Origin: an uncultured Roseateles sp.
GTDB lineage: Bacteria > Pseudomonadota > Gammaproteobacteria > Burkholderiales > Burkholderiaceae
Reading direction: 5' to 3'
NCBI GenBank assembly: GCA_946480605.1
Contig: CAMLKW010000028.1
Span: forward strand, 1 to 27,987
Length of the DNA: 27,987 nt
Shown here: piece by piece, positions 8,669 through 17,571 of the stretch
How the letters are laid out: every line of letters starts with the position of its first letter
Position numbering within the stretch: the first letter of the stretch is position 1
Position numbers and translations under genes: made by a program
The notes under the pieces: model-generated
The model's database searches: none
Told to the model about the DNA's origin: nothing
The model's input: only the letters and a program-made list of their open reading frames with translations

Positions 8669-8760
8669 CTGGATAGTCCTCGTTGAACCGCAGGCGGGCG
8701 ACAGGCCCGCAGCGGCGCGAGGAATATAGGCGGCATGGTTTTGCCCGGTTTCGCGTCTGG
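8669..8760 (-). other. Gap between the tandem GH1 genes with small hairpin
   Basis: This 92-bp stretch is the longest gap inside the hydrolase operon, where other junctions overlap or nearly touch. It contains the strong GAGGA ribosome site of the exported GH1, a 6-bp GCGGGC hairpin at 8694-8710 without a U-tract, and a TATATT that has no convincing -35 partner. It may be a leftover of the duplication that made the two GH1 genes. A weak internal promoter or processing site is possible but not shown. Confidence 0.35.
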
Positions 8761-10116
8761 TCAGAGGATGCGGCGGTGCTTGATCACTTGCGCGTAATAG
8801 CGCGCCGACAGCTTGGGCGTGCGCACCTGCGTCTCGTAGTCGCAATGCACGATGCCGAAGCGGCGCTGGTAGCCGTCTTCCCACTCGTAGTTGTCGATGA
8901 AGCTCCACAGGAAGTAGCCCTTCAGCGGCACGCCGTCACTGATGGCGCGGTGGGCTTCGCGCAGGTGGTTGCGCAGGAAGTCGCGGCGGTGCAGGTCCAG
9001 CACCTCGCCGTTCACCACGGGCTCGTCGTTGTAGCCGCAGCCGTTCTCGGTGATGTAGAGCGCGGTGTGGCCGTAGCACTCGGCCGCGAAGCGCGTGGCC
9101 CAGTAGATGCACTGCGGCGCGATGTGCAGCCAGGGACTGTCGGCCTTGGGGTAGTTGGCGGGCAGGGCCACGATCTCCCAGGCGCCGCTTTGACCGGCGC
9201 GCACATAGGTGCCGGTGTAGATGTTCAGGCCGAGATGGTCGGTGGGCAGGCTGATGAGGTCGAAGTCACCCGGCTCCACCTTCGGCGCGTCGGCACCCAC
9301 GCGGGCCAGGTAGTCCGCCGGATAGTGGCCGGCGTGCATGGCGCCCAGCACGTGGGCGTTCTTCTCCAGGAACCAGGCCTTGGCGGCCGCGATGTCCTCG
9401 GGCGTCTCGGTGACGGGGATGCAGACGTCCAGGTTGTCCGTCAGGCCCACCACCGCACCTGCACCGCCGAACTCGCGCACGGCGCGTACACCGTGCCCGT
9501 GGCACAGCAGCGCGTGGTGGAAGGTCTGGTTGACGACGGCCGCGCTCTCCTTGCGGCCAGGCGCCTTGGTGCCGTAGCCGTAGGCCAGCAGCGTGAAGCA
9601 GCGGATCTCGTTCAGCGTGATCCAGTGCTTCACCTCGCCGGCGAAGGCCTTGACGATGGTGTCGGCGTAGCGGGCGAAGGCGTCCACCGTCACGCGCGAG
9701 GTCCAGCCGCCACGGTCTTCCAGGCTCTGGGGCAGGTCCCAGTGGAACATCGTGACCCAGGGCTCGATGCCGTGCTTCTTCATGCTGGCGAACAGGCGGT
9801 GGTAGAAGTCCAGCCCCGCTTGGTTCAGTTCGCCGTCGCCGTTGGGGTAGATGCGTGGCCAGGCGATGGACAGGCGGTAGTGCTTGTAGCCCAGCGAGGC
9901 CATCAGCGCGAAGTCCTCGTCGAAGCGGTGGTAGTGGTCGCAGGCCACGTCGAGCGTGTCGCCGTCGTGCACCTTGCCGGGCGTGCGGGAGAAACGGTCC
10001 CAGATGGATTCGCCCTTGCCGTCCACGAAGGCCGCGCCCTCGATCTGGGCGGAGGCGGCGGCAACGCCGAACAGGAAGTTGGCGGGGAAGGGGCTGGAGT
10101 AGGTCAGTGCGGTCAT
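8761..10116 (-). CDS. GH1 family beta-glucosidase, cytoplasmic paralogue
   Basis: A 451-residue GH1 enzyme that starts directly with the catalytic domain (FPANFLFGVAAASAQIEGA near residue 10) and has no signal peptide, so it is predicted to be cytoplasmic. The acid/base is Glu170 in ITLNEI and the nucleophile Glu357 in ITENG. It is a tandem paralogue of the following gene, which carries an export leader. The pair would therefore cover the periplasm and cytoplasm. The start lies 21 bp after the stop of the SGNH gene and lacks an obvious ribosome site, which suggests translational coupling. Likely substrates are cellobiose-like or de-xylosylated gluco-oligosaccharides. Beta-galactosidase or beta-fucosidase side activity is common in GH1 and cannot be excluded. 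Confidence 0.92.
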   Translation of the reverse strand: MTALTYSSPFPANFLFGVAAASAQIEGAAFVDGKGESIWDRFSRTPGKVHDGDTLDVACDHYHRFDEDFALMASLGYKHYRLSIAWPRIYPNGDGELNQAGLDFYHRLFASMKKHGIEPWVTMFHWDLPQSLEDRGGWTSRVTVDAFARYADTIVKAFAGEVKHWITLNEIRCFTLLAYGYGTKAPGRKESAAVVNQTFHHALLCHGHGVRAVREFGGAGAVVGLTDNLDVCIPVTETPEDIAAAKAWFLEKNAHVLGAMHAGHYPADYLARVGADAPKVEPGDFDLISLPTDHLGLNIYTGTYVRAGQSGAWEIVALPANYPKADSPWLHIAPQCIYWATRFAAECYGHTALYITENGCGYNDEPVVNGEVLDLHRRDFLRNHLREAHRAISDGVPLKGYFLWSFIDNYEWEDGYQRRFGIVHCDYETQVRTPKLSARYYAQVIKHRRIL

Positions 10117-10137
10117 GGGGTCAGGTAACCAGCGCCG

Positions 10138-11412
10138 TCAGGGCGCCATCAGAGAGGTCAAGGTGGCTTCCAGGCTGCGGGCCCAGAGGTCATAGCCCTG
10201 CGGGCTGAGGTGAAGGAAGTCGGGCAGGATGTCTTTGGACAGCGTGCCGTCCGGGTTCATCAGCTGCGGGCCGATGTCGAGGAAGACGACGCGCTTGCCA
10301 TCGGCGAGGGCGGGCAGCAGCGCGTTGATCCTGGCGTTGTGCCGGCGCATCAGGTCGTCGGGTCTCTCGCCGCGCGGGAACAGCGCCAGCAGCAACACCT
10401 TGGCCTGGGGTTGGCGTTTGCGGATCTCGGCGAGGTTGGCCTTGATGCCGGCCACTGTCAGCGCGGGGTCTTCCAGCCGCTCGCCGGTGTTGTTGGTGCC
10501 GATCATCACGACGACGGCCTTCGGCGCCATGCCGTCCAGCTCGCCGTGCTGCAGGCGCCACAGCAGGTTCTCGGTGCGGTCGCCGCCGAAGCCCAGCGCC
10601 ACAGCGTTGTGCTTGGCGAAGTGCTGGCCCCAAGCGGCCTTGCCTTCGTTCTCCCAGCCCTGCGTGATGGAGTCGCCGAGGAACACGAGGTCCACGCGCC
10701 GGCCGGCTTCGCGGTGGGCGCGGATCTCGGCCAGCTTGGCCTCGTGGCGTGGCAGCCACCAGTCCACGGCCCAGGACTCCTGCAGCCGCTGCGGCGTGAC
10801 GGACTGCGTGCGGTAGTCGGGGCAGGCCGTCGTCGCCTTGCCGGTCTTGTTGATGCGCAACTTGCTGATCTGCACCTCGCCGCTGCCGGTGCCTTCCAGT
10901 GTGAAGGGCACGTTGACGGCGCTGAAATCGTCGCCGTCGCGCCAGAAGCACTTCAGCGCGAAGCTCAGGTGCTGCTTGCCCTTGCCCACCAGCTCGCGGC
11001 CGGCGAACAGGAACGGGATCTTGCGCTCGCAGTCCTTGCCGCAGCCGAGCTTGAACTTCATGCCGCCGCGCGCGAGGTCGATGACGTCCAGGTCGAACTC
11101 GACGGTGCCGTACTGCAGGTAGCCGCGCAGGTCCAGCGGCTGGCCGCCCTGCCAACGGGCCTGCGCGATCCACGAGTTGCTGAACTGCAGCGTCACGGCA
11201 CCGTCGTCACCACGGCTTGCCGCCACACGGCTGTTGGGCACGCGCGGGTTGGCCGGCTTGGGCACGGTGACACGGTCGCCTGTCAGCCGGGCCTCGCCCT
11301 CGAAATCGGTCACGGCGATGTGCCAGCCGGGCGCAGGCTTGCCGTCGTCCAGCGTCATTGACTGCGTTGTCAGCGGCAGTGCGGCCAGCAGCGCGAGCAG
11401 GAAGCGGGTCAT
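10138..11412 (-). CDS. Exop_C-like beta-sandwich domain fused to SGNH/GDSL esterase
   Basis: A 424-residue secreted two-domain protein. After a signal peptide (about 1-18), residues 25-200 resemble the galactose-binding-like domain found at the C-terminus of GH3 exo-glucanases of the ExoP type (LDLRGYLQYG, KLGCGKDCERKIPF, a CF...DGDDFSAVNVPF segment and a closing ACPDY). Residues 238-424 are an SGNH hydrolase close to the PAF-acetylhydrolase/GDSL type. Its blocks are GDSITQGW with nucleophile Ser248, GFGGDRTENLLWRL, GTNN at 305-308, and the catalytic pair Asp398/His401 in PDFLHLSPQGY. The likely role is removing acetyl esters from xyloglucan side chains, with the N-terminal domain possibly binding glucan. 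It lies 1 bp after GH95. The domain calls are from motif memory; the ester substrate is inference. Confidence 0.82.
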   Translation of the reverse strand: MTRFLLALLAALPLTTQSMTLDDGKPAPGWHIAVTDFEGEARLTGDRVTVPKPANPRVPNSRVAASRGDDGAVTLQFSNSWIAQARWQGGQPLDLRGYLQYGTVEFDLDVIDLARGGMKFKLGCGKDCERKIPFLFAGRELVGKGKQHLSFALKCFWRDGDDFSAVNVPFTLEGTGSGEVQISKLRINKTGKATTACPDYRTQSVTPQRLQESWAVDWWLPRHEAKLAEIRAHREAGRRVDLVFLGDSITQGWENEGKAAWGQHFAKHNAVALGFGGDRTENLLWRLQHGELDGMAPKAVVVMIGTNNTGERLEDPALTVAGIKANLAEIRKRQPQAKVLLLALFPRGERPDDLMRRHNARINALLPALADGKRVVFLDIGPQLMNPDGTLSKDILPDFLHLSPQGYDLWARSLEATLTSLMAP

Positions 11413-11413
11413 G

Positions 11414-13699
11414 TCAGTGCAGGTCCTTGGCGTTCAGCGTGCGCGACTGGCCGGGCTGGAGCCTCAGCTCGACGACACGTCCGCCCACGCGGACGCGGCC
11501 GCCGCCCGCGCCGGCGGCGGAGCGTACCGTGGCGCGCGTCAGCTTGCCGTCGGCCCAGGCCATATCCACCTCGAAGCCGCCGCGCGCCCGCAGGCCCTTC
11601 ACCGCGCCGTCGCGCCAGGCGGCGGGCAGCGCGGGTAGCAGCGCGATGGCGTCGTCGTGCGACTGCAGCAGCATCTCGGCGATGGCGGCGGTCGCGCCGA
11701 AGTTGCCGTCGATCTGGAACGGCGGATGCGTGTCCAGCAGGTTGGGATAGGTGCCGCCTTGATGGACCTCGGCGCCCTCGCGGGCCTTGCGCGCCCCGGG
11801 CTGGGCCAGCAGGCCGCGCAGCAACTGGTGGGCGTGGTCGCCGTCCAGCAGCCGGGCCCAGAACGCGATCTTCCAGGCCATGGACCAGCCGGTGCTGACG
11901 TCGCCGCGCGCCCGCAGCGTCCTGCGCGCGGCGGCGGCCAGCTCGGGCGTGCGTGCGGGCGAGATCTGCCGGCCGGGGTACAGCGCATACAGGTGCGACA
12001 CGTGACGGTGCGTGTCCTTGGGCGTGTCCAGCACCGGGTCGGTCAGCTCGTCCATCCATTCCAGCAACTGGCCCCAGCTGCCGATGCGCGGACCGGCCAG
12101 TCGGTCACGGATGGAGGCGGCCTGGGCCTGTGCCGCCTTGTCACCCAGCAGCGCTGCGGCCTGGGCCATGTTGTCGAAGTGGTCCCACAGGATCTGCTGG
12201 TCGTAGGCCACGCCGTCCTGGATGGGGCCGTGCTCGGGTGACCAGCCGTTGGGCGCCACCAACCGGCCATCGGGCAAGGCCTTGAGCCGGTCTTCCCAGA
12301 ACTGGCCCACCTCCTTCAGCACGGGCCAGGCCACGTCGCGCAGGAAGGCCTTGTCCTGCGTGAATGCGTAGTGCTCCCAGAAGTGGCGCGCGTACCAGGC
12401 GTTGCCGGTCATGTTCCACAGGTAGCCCTGGTGGCCGAACGGGTTGGTCTCGGTGCGCAGCGCCCAGCCGCGCACGGGCTTGCCGCTCGCGGTCAAAAAG
12501 GTCTCCTGCGGCGGCTGCACCGAGTGGTCCCAGGGCGGGGTCTCGGGCGGCAGCGCGGTCGGGTCCTTCAGCGCCAGCGCGGCGCGTTCGGACACGGCCT
12601 TGCGCCATTCGGGCACCAGGCGCTGCACGAAGCGGTGGAAGGGGCGCGCGGCTTCGGCGAGGTTCGTCACCTCGGCCGGCCAGTAGTTCATCTGCAGGTT
12701 GATGTTGGAGTGGTAGTCGCTGTTCCACGGCGGCTGCAGGTGGTCGTTCCACAGGCCTTGCAGGTTGGCGGGCAGGGAGTCGCGCGAGCTGCTGACGAGC
12801 AGGTAGCGGCCGAACTGGAAGTACAGCGCCTCCAGCTCGGGGTCTCCGCCGCGCTTCGTGTATTCGGCCAGTCGGGCGTCCGTCGTCAGCGCGCGGCGCG
12901 CGGTCGGGCTGTTGCCGAGGTCCAGGCTGACGCGGCCCAGCAGTGCGTCGACGTCGTCGTGGTGCTCGGCGCGCAGCTGCTGCCAGGGCTTGGCCGCCGC
13001 GGCGGCCACCTGGGCCCGCACGCGCGGCAGCGGCGGCTTGCCATCGGCAAAGCTGGTGCCGGCGCCGAGGATCAGCGTCAGCGAGGTGCAGCCGCTGAAG
13101 CGCAGCGTGTTGCCTTCGACGGCCACGCTGCCGCCGTCATGCAGCACGTGCAGCTGGCTGGCGTAGGCCAGGCCGTTGGGCAGCGCGCCTTGTGCCGTCA
13201 GCGTCGTGTTGGCGGCGGACAGCGCCGCGCCGTGGCGGTCGGTCAGCCCGATGCGGCCGTGGTAGCGGCCCGGCGCGCTGGCGTGCAGGTGCCAGACCAG
13301 CACCTGCGCCGGGTGGCTGGCGAAGGTCTCGCGCGCAAAGCGCACGCCGCCCTGCGTGTAGCCCAGGTGGTGCTCGGCACGGCCTATGTCCAGTTCGCGG
13401 CGGTATTCGGTGACCGGCGCGTCGGCGTCGTCCAGCGTCAACACCACGTCGCCGAAGGGCTGGTAGGCGCCCATGGTCTTCGTGTCGCCGGTCCACAGCG
13501 TGATGTCGTTGAACTGCAGCCGGTCGCGCGCGACCTGGCCGAACAGCATCGCGCCCAGCCGGCCGTTGCCGATCGGCAGGGCCTGCTGCTCCCAGCCCTG
13601 GGGCGTGTCGGGCGCGGGCCGGTCGTAGTGCAGCACCAGCTCGCGCGCCTGCAAGGGCAGCGCGAGGGCGAGGCACAGGGTGACGAGCAGGCGCTTCAT
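11414..13699 (-). CDS. GH95 family alpha-L-fucosidase (or alpha-L-galactosidase)
   Basis: A 761-residue inverting glycosidase of family GH95, expected to remove terminal alpha-1,2-L-fucose from xyloglucan side chains. A Sec signal peptide spans residues 1-18 (ALPLQA, then [11 protein letters not shown]). The N-terminal beta-domain shows [11 protein letters not shown] near 41 and the (alpha/alpha)6 domain the family signatures NINLQMNYW (Asn332 and Asn334, matching the base-activating pair), the general acid Glu489 in WSPEHGP, and Asp664 in FQIDGNFGA. The length is normal. ATG 13699 gives an ATGA overlap with GH74; the frame is open upstream but would delete the leader context. Some GH95 members act on alpha-L-galactose, which also occurs on xyloglucan. 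No fucose catabolic genes are in the window. Confidence 0.92.
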   Translation of the reverse strand: MKRLLVTLCLALALPLQARELVLHYDRPAPDTPQGWEQQALPIGNGRLGAMLFGQVARDRLQFNDITLWTGDTKTMGAYQPFGDVVLTLDDADAPVTEYRRELDIGRAEHHLGYTQGGVRFARETFASHPAQVLVWHLHASAPGRYHGRIGLTDRHGAALSAANTTLTAQGALPNGLAYASQLHVLHDGGSVAVEGNTLRFSGCTSLTLILGAGTSFADGKPPLPRVRAQVAAAAAKPWQQLRAEHHDDVDALLGRVSLDLGNSPTARRALTTDARLAEYTKRGGDPELEALYFQFGRYLLVSSSRDSLPANLQGLWNDHLQPPWNSDYHSNINLQMNYWPAEVTNLAEAARPFHRFVQRLVPEWRKAVSERAALALKDPTALPPETPPWDHSVQPPQETFLTASGKPVRGWALRTETNPFGHQGYLWNMTGNAWYARHFWEHYAFTQDKAFLRDVAWPVLKEVGQFWEDRLKALPDGRLVAPNGWSPEHGPIQDGVAYDQQILWDHFDNMAQAAALLGDKAAQAQAASIRDRLAGPRIGSWGQLLEWMDELTDPVLDTPKDTHRHVSHLYALYPGRQISPARTPELAAAARRTLRARGDVSTGWSMAWKIAFWARLLDGDHAHQLLRGLLAQPGARKAREGAEVHQGGTYPNLLDTHPPFQIDGNFGATAAIAEMLLQSHDDAIALLPALPAAWRDGAVKGLRARGGFEVDMAWADGKLTRATVRSAAGAGGGRVRVGGRVVELRLQPGQSRTLNAKDLH

Positions 13700-15867
13700 G
13701 CGCGGGGCTTGCCGATGACGACGCCTCGCCCTTCCGGCGCGAGGTAGACGACGCCGAACTCCAGCGGGTCGGCGGCCAGCGCACCCAGGCGACCGTAGCG
13801 GTGGGCGTCGTCGTTGATGCGCTGGAAGCTGGCGCCGCCGTCGATGGAACGGTACAGGCCCTCGACCGGGTCGTTGCCGCCCACGCCCACCTTGCCCCAC
13901 ACGTAGATGGCGTGATAGCTCGCGCCCGGCGCCGCCTTGCCCACGGCCACGAGCCAGGGCTCGGCCACGCCGCGCACGGTCCTGGCCTTGGCGCCGATGC
14001 CGGGGGTGTGCAGCAGCCCCTCATGCGTGCACAGCCACAGGTCGCGGGCCTGGCCGGGGGCGCAGATGAGCTGGGCGCTGCGCCAGCTTTCCAGCTTGGG
14101 CAGGCCGGTCACGCCGGGCTGGAAGCTCGCGCCGCCGTCCACGCTGACCAGGATGCGGCCATGGGCGCGGTCGTGCACGTAGAACACGCCTTCGACGGCA
14201 CGGTCGGCCACCGGCGTCAGCGTCACGTCGCGCTCTTCGGGCCAGCCTTGGGCGGTGGCCCAGGTCCTGCCCCGGTCTTTCGAGAACAGCGCGGCCTGCT
14301 TGTCGGGCGCCCACAGGAAGAAGCCGCCCTTGGCCGACACGGCGATGCGTCCGCTGGAGGCGGTCCAGCCCTCGGGCGTCTTCGCGTTGCGCGTGCTGGG
14401 GCCGAAGTGCCGCCAGCTGGCGCCGCCGTCGGGCGACCAGTAGCCACCGTTGGCCGCGCCGTCGGACGTGCGCGCGACGATGCCGGGCTTGAGTTCGGCG
14501 AAGGCAATGGAGCGATTGGTCTCGCCCGCGGGCAGGAAGACGCCGTTCTTCGGGCCCTGCGCGAGGTCGTCCCACGCGGCGCCGGATACGTCGCCCATCG
14601 CGGCCAGCAGCGAGGCGCCGCCGGAGGGGCTCTCCAGGCCGAGCACGGCGGTCTCTTCGAGGTTGTCGACCGTGAAGGCCCAGTCCACCTGGACCGCGCC
14701 GAGGTTGCCGGTCATCCACAGGCCGTAGCCGGTGCCGTAGACGGCGCGGTTGCCGTCGTGCGGGTCGATCTTGAAGTCGGCCAGCCAGTGGCCGGCCTTG
14801 TCGTGGCGCTTGGCCTGGTAGGCCTGCAGCCAGGGGTGGGTGCTGGCGTCGAAGCGCGAGCGCGGGCTCAGCGGCCTCCAGCTGGCGCCAAAGTCGTCGG
14901 AGAGGTAGATCTCGTCGCCGCCATTCCAGCGCTCGATGGTGGTCACGACGACGCGGCCGGGGCGCTGCGCATCGGCGTCCAGGCCGGAGTAGCCGAAGGT
15001 CTGGCTGGCGTTCGGCCTGGACGGCGTGATGTCGATCCACTTGCCTTCGGGCGTGCGGCGCCAGACGCTGCCGGTCCTGGCGTTGCTGGGGTTCACCACC
15101 TGGCCCGCATCGCCCGCGGCGAAGCTGACGTAGAGCGAGCCGTCCGGCCCGAGCGCGGCGCGCTGCGGCACCTGGGCCGGCAGCTCGGCGATGCGCGTGA
15201 AGCTGGCGCCGTCGTCGGTGGAGGCGTACAGGCCGGGCTGGTCGTGACTGCCTGCGTAGAGGGCCTTGGCCCTGGGGTCGAACAGCACGAGGGACACATG
15301 CTTGCCTGGAAAGCCGCCGACGCGGCTGAAGCTCTGGCCGCGGTTGCTGCTCTGCTGCAGGCCGTCCTGCGTGGTGCCCAGCAGCAGGCGCTCTGGGCGG
15401 CGCGGGTCCACCTGCAGGCGCTCGCCGCTGCCGCGGCCGGGGCCGTTGCCAGCCAGCCGCAGGCCCAGCTCGTGCGTCTGCCAGGTGGCGCCGCGGTCGC
15501 TGGACGACAGCAGCGCGGCCTTGCGCGCCCACTCGCCGGTGTAGAGGCCGCAGGCGGCGTAGACGCGGTTGGCATCTGTCGGATCGACGGCGATGCTCAG
15601 CACGCCCATCAGATCGCCGTCGTCCTTGCCGAGATGGTCCAGCAACGGCAGCCAGCGCTTTCCCGCGGGGTCGAAGCGGTAGGCGCCGCCGATGTCGGTG
15701 CGGGCGTAGAGCAGACCGCGCTCTTTGGGATGGAAGACGAAACCGTCGATGAAGCCACCCGCGCCATAGGTCAGGCTGCGCCAGTCGTAGACCGGCGCGC
15801 CGTCGGCGGCCCATACGGGAAGGGCCAGCAGGCCGGCGGCCTGCAGCAGGTGGCGTCGTTGGATCAT
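13696..15867 (-). CDS. GH74 family xyloglucanase (endo-beta-1,4-glucanase)
   Basis: A 723-residue inverting xyloglucanase built of two seven-bladed propellers. Family GH74 is largely specific for xyloglucan, so this gene is the best single indicator of the locus substrate. The Tat-like leader is [18 protein letters not shown] (about 3-20). The catalytic aspartates sit in the usual places: Asp58 in RTDIGGAYR and Asp426 in MGDVSG. Several BNR/Asp-box-like turns ([39 protein letters not shown]) mark blade ends. No carbohydrate-binding module is attached. ATG 15867 overlaps the GH35 stop as ATGA. Whether it cuts inside the chain or at ends cannot be judged from sequence by eye. Confidence 0.93.
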   Translation of the reverse strand: MIQRRHLLQAAGLLALPVWAADGAPVYDWRSLTYGAGGFIDGFVFHPKERGLLYARTDIGGAYRFDPAGKRWLPLLDHLGKDDGDLMGVLSIAVDPTDANRVYAACGLYTGEWARKAALLSSSDRGATWQTHELGLRLAGNGPGRGSGERLQVDPRRPERLLLGTTQDGLQQSSNRGQSFSRVGGFPGKHVSLVLFDPRAKALYAGSHDQPGLYASTDDGASFTRIAELPAQVPQRAALGPDGSLYVSFAAGDAGQVVNPSNARTGSVWRRTPEGKWIDITPSRPNASQTFGYSGLDADAQRPGRVVVTTIERWNGGDEIYLSDDFGASWRPLSPRSRFDASTHPWLQAYQAKRHDKAGHWLADFKIDPHDGNRAVYGTGYGLWMTGNLGAVQVDWAFTVDNLEETAVLGLESPSGGASLLAAMGDVSGAAWDDLAQGPKNGVFLPAGETNRSIAFAELKPGIVARTSDGAANGGYWSPDGGASWRHFGPSTRNAKTPEGWTASSGRIAVSAKGGFFLWAPDKQAALFSKDRGRTWATAQGWPEERDVTLTPVADRAVEGVFYVHDRAHGRILVSVDGGASFQPGVTGLPKLESWRSAQLICAPGQARDLWLCTHEGLLHTPGIGAKARTVRGVAEPWLVAVGKAAPGASYHAIYVWGKVGVGGNDPVEGLYRSIDGGASFQRINDDAHRYGRLGALAADPLEFGVVYLAPEGRGVVIGKPRA

Positions 15868-17504
15868 GGCTGCCCCGGGCGTCCCATCTTGACCTTCAAC
15901 ATGACCGGCTCGGCCGGCAGGTTCAGGCCGTAGTCCACCTGGTCGCCGTTCCACACGCGCTCCATGACCCAGCGGCCCTTGTCGTCGAAGCGGCCCTGCT
16001 CGGCGCGCAGCATCATGCCGCTCGTGCCTTCGGCCGGCTCCATGCGCACGCGCACGCGCTGGCCGATGAGGATGAACTCGTCGGGCGAAATCTGCGCGAT
16101 GGCGGCGCCGCCGTCGGGCTCCTCGGTGCCGGCGGCCGGCTTGGCAAATTCGCCCCCCCAGGCGGACTCGCCGAAGCGGCCCATGCGGTAGGTCAGCTTG
16201 GCCGACCAGCCGGGGAAGTCGAGCTGCTGGGGCTTGCGGTCGTCACCTTCGCCGAGACCCTGGACCCTGCCTTCGAAGGACCACTGCGCCCACTGGCGCT
16301 GGATGGGCGCGAACATGCGGTAGACGCGTTCGAAGGGCTCGACCAGCTTTTTGTCCGTGGCCAGCGTGCCCAGCGGGTAGTTGGTGTAGTTGAAGTAATC
16401 GGTGCCGAAGGGCGAGATGCCGATGGCACCGCGGCCCAGCATGGCGTAGATGAAGCGCGCGTAGGCGGGCTTGGTGCCGAACTCGGGCACCCAAAGCGCG
16501 TTGTCCGGGCGCTGGAACAGCTTCAGGTTGGCGTTGACCTGGTCGGACTCGGGCCGGTAGATGTCGGGGCCGACGATGTCGATGGCGGGAGCCGCGGCCT
16601 TGTAGATGTCGATGACGTCCCAGGTCGGGCCGCCGCTGGCGAAGTTCTTGTTCCAGGGCTTGGGCGGCTGCTCCAGCGGGTCGCGCAGCGCGTTGTTGAC
16701 GTACATGGGCAGGTCGTACTGGGCCTTGCCGGCGGCGGCGATCTCGCCGATGTAGCGGGCCACGGCCCAGGCGTGGAAGTACTCGTCGGCGTAGTCGCCA
16801 TAGACCTGGCGCCAGTTGCCGGATGCGGCGGCCTTGGGCTTCTGGCGCGCCAGCACGGCGGCGGGCACGGGCTGCTCGAAGGCGGCCTGCGCGTCCTTGC
16901 CGAAGTCGCGCACCAGGCCGTAGGTGCCGACCTCGTTCTCGACCTGCACCATCAGCACGGTGCGCTCGTTCGAGTCGATCTTCTTCAGATGGCTCATCAG
17001 CGCGACGAAGGCGCGCTTGTCTGCTTTCAGCGTCTCGGCGCCGAAGGGGCTGAGGCTGTAGTTGGGCTTGCCCTGTGGGTCCAGGTTGGGCGGGAAGCGC
17101 CTGGGGTTGAGCTTGACCCACTCGGGCGTGTACTGCGCACTGGTGTTCTTCCAGGTCGCGAACCACAGGATCACGAGGCGCTTCTTCTGCTGGCGCGCTT
17201 CCTTGACCAGCGTGTCGACGAAGCTGAAGTCGAACTTGCCTTCGACGGCCTCGACCTGCTCCCAGGCCACGGGCATCAGCACCGTGTTGGCCTTGAGGTC
17301 GTTGGCCGCGTCCCAGACGGGCTTGAGCGCGCCGGGGTAGTTGCTGGAGTTGTGCGCCTGCGCGCCGAGGATGAGGAAGGGTTTGCCGTCCACCAGCAGC
17401 GCGTGGCGCCCGTCCTTGGAAACCAGGCGCGGCAATTCGGCGGCGCCTGCGGTGCCGAGCAGACAGGCCAGCGCCGCCGCGAGGAGAAGCTTCTTCATCA
17501 TCAT
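15864..17504 (-). CDS. GH35 family beta-galactosidase, periplasmic
   Basis: A 546-residue retaining beta-galactosidase of the bacterial type found in other XyGULs (Cellvibrio Bgl35A-like), expected to remove beta-1,2-galactose from L side chains. A signal peptide covers about 1-22 (LLGTAGAA). The barrel has HNSSNYPGAL near 51, acid/base Glu191 in VQVENEVGTYG and nucleophile Glu341 in WVPEFGTK. A C-terminal beta-sandwich follows from about 430. The start is three consecutive ATG codons (17504, 17501, 17498), none with a clear ribosome site. It is the first hydrolase gene downstream of a Rho-independent terminator, so its transcription depends on read-through or on a promoter I cannot see. Confidence 0.93.
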   Translation of the reverse strand: MMMKKLLLAAALACLLGTAGAAELPRLVSKDGRHALLVDGKPFLILGAQAHNSSNYPGALKPVWDAANDLKANTVLMPVAWEQVEAVEGKFDFSFVDTLVKEARQQKKRLVILWFATWKNTSAQYTPEWVKLNPRRFPPNLDPQGKPNYSLSPFGAETLKADKRAFVALMSHLKKIDSNERTVLMVQVENEVGTYGLVRDFGKDAQAAFEQPVPAAVLARQKPKAAASGNWRQVYGDYADEYFHAWAVARYIGEIAAAGKAQYDLPMYVNNALRDPLEQPPKPWNKNFASGGPTWDVIDIYKAAAPAIDIVGPDIYRPESDQVNANLKLFQRPDNALWVPEFGTKPAYARFIYAMLGRGAIGISPFGTDYFNYTNYPLGTLATDKKLVEPFERVYRMFAPIQRQWAQWSFEGRVQGLGEGDDRKPQQLDFPGWSAKLTYRMGRFGESAWGGEFAKPAAGTEEPDGGAAIAQISPDEFILIGQRVRVRMEPAEGTSGMMLRAEQGRFDDKGRWVMERVWNGDQVDYGLNLPAEPVMLKVKMGRPGQP

Positions 17505-17525
17505 CGGGAATTGGGGGGTGAGGTG

Positions 17526-17559
17526 AAAAAGCCGGCGGCCCCGGGAGGGAGGCCGCCGG
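17526..17559 (-). terminator. Rho-independent terminator after the TonB-dependent receptor
   Basis: On the minus strand, a perfect 9-bp stem CCGGCGGCC / GGCCGCCGG (17551-17559 with 17532-17540) encloses a 10-base loop and is followed by C and five T residues (17526-17530). It begins about 12 bases after the receptor stop and ends about 20 bases before the GH35 start. It should end most receptor transcripts or act as an attenuator that keeps receptor mRNA above hydrolase mRNA. Confidence 0.88.
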
Positions 17560-17571
17560 AGTTGCCGGAGA

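Noticed and set aside
13801..15933. 710-codon plus-strand open frame
   Set aside because: It is antisense to GH74, which has its catalytic aspartates and repeated blade motifs; the plus-strand product is repetitive Ala/Gly/Val.
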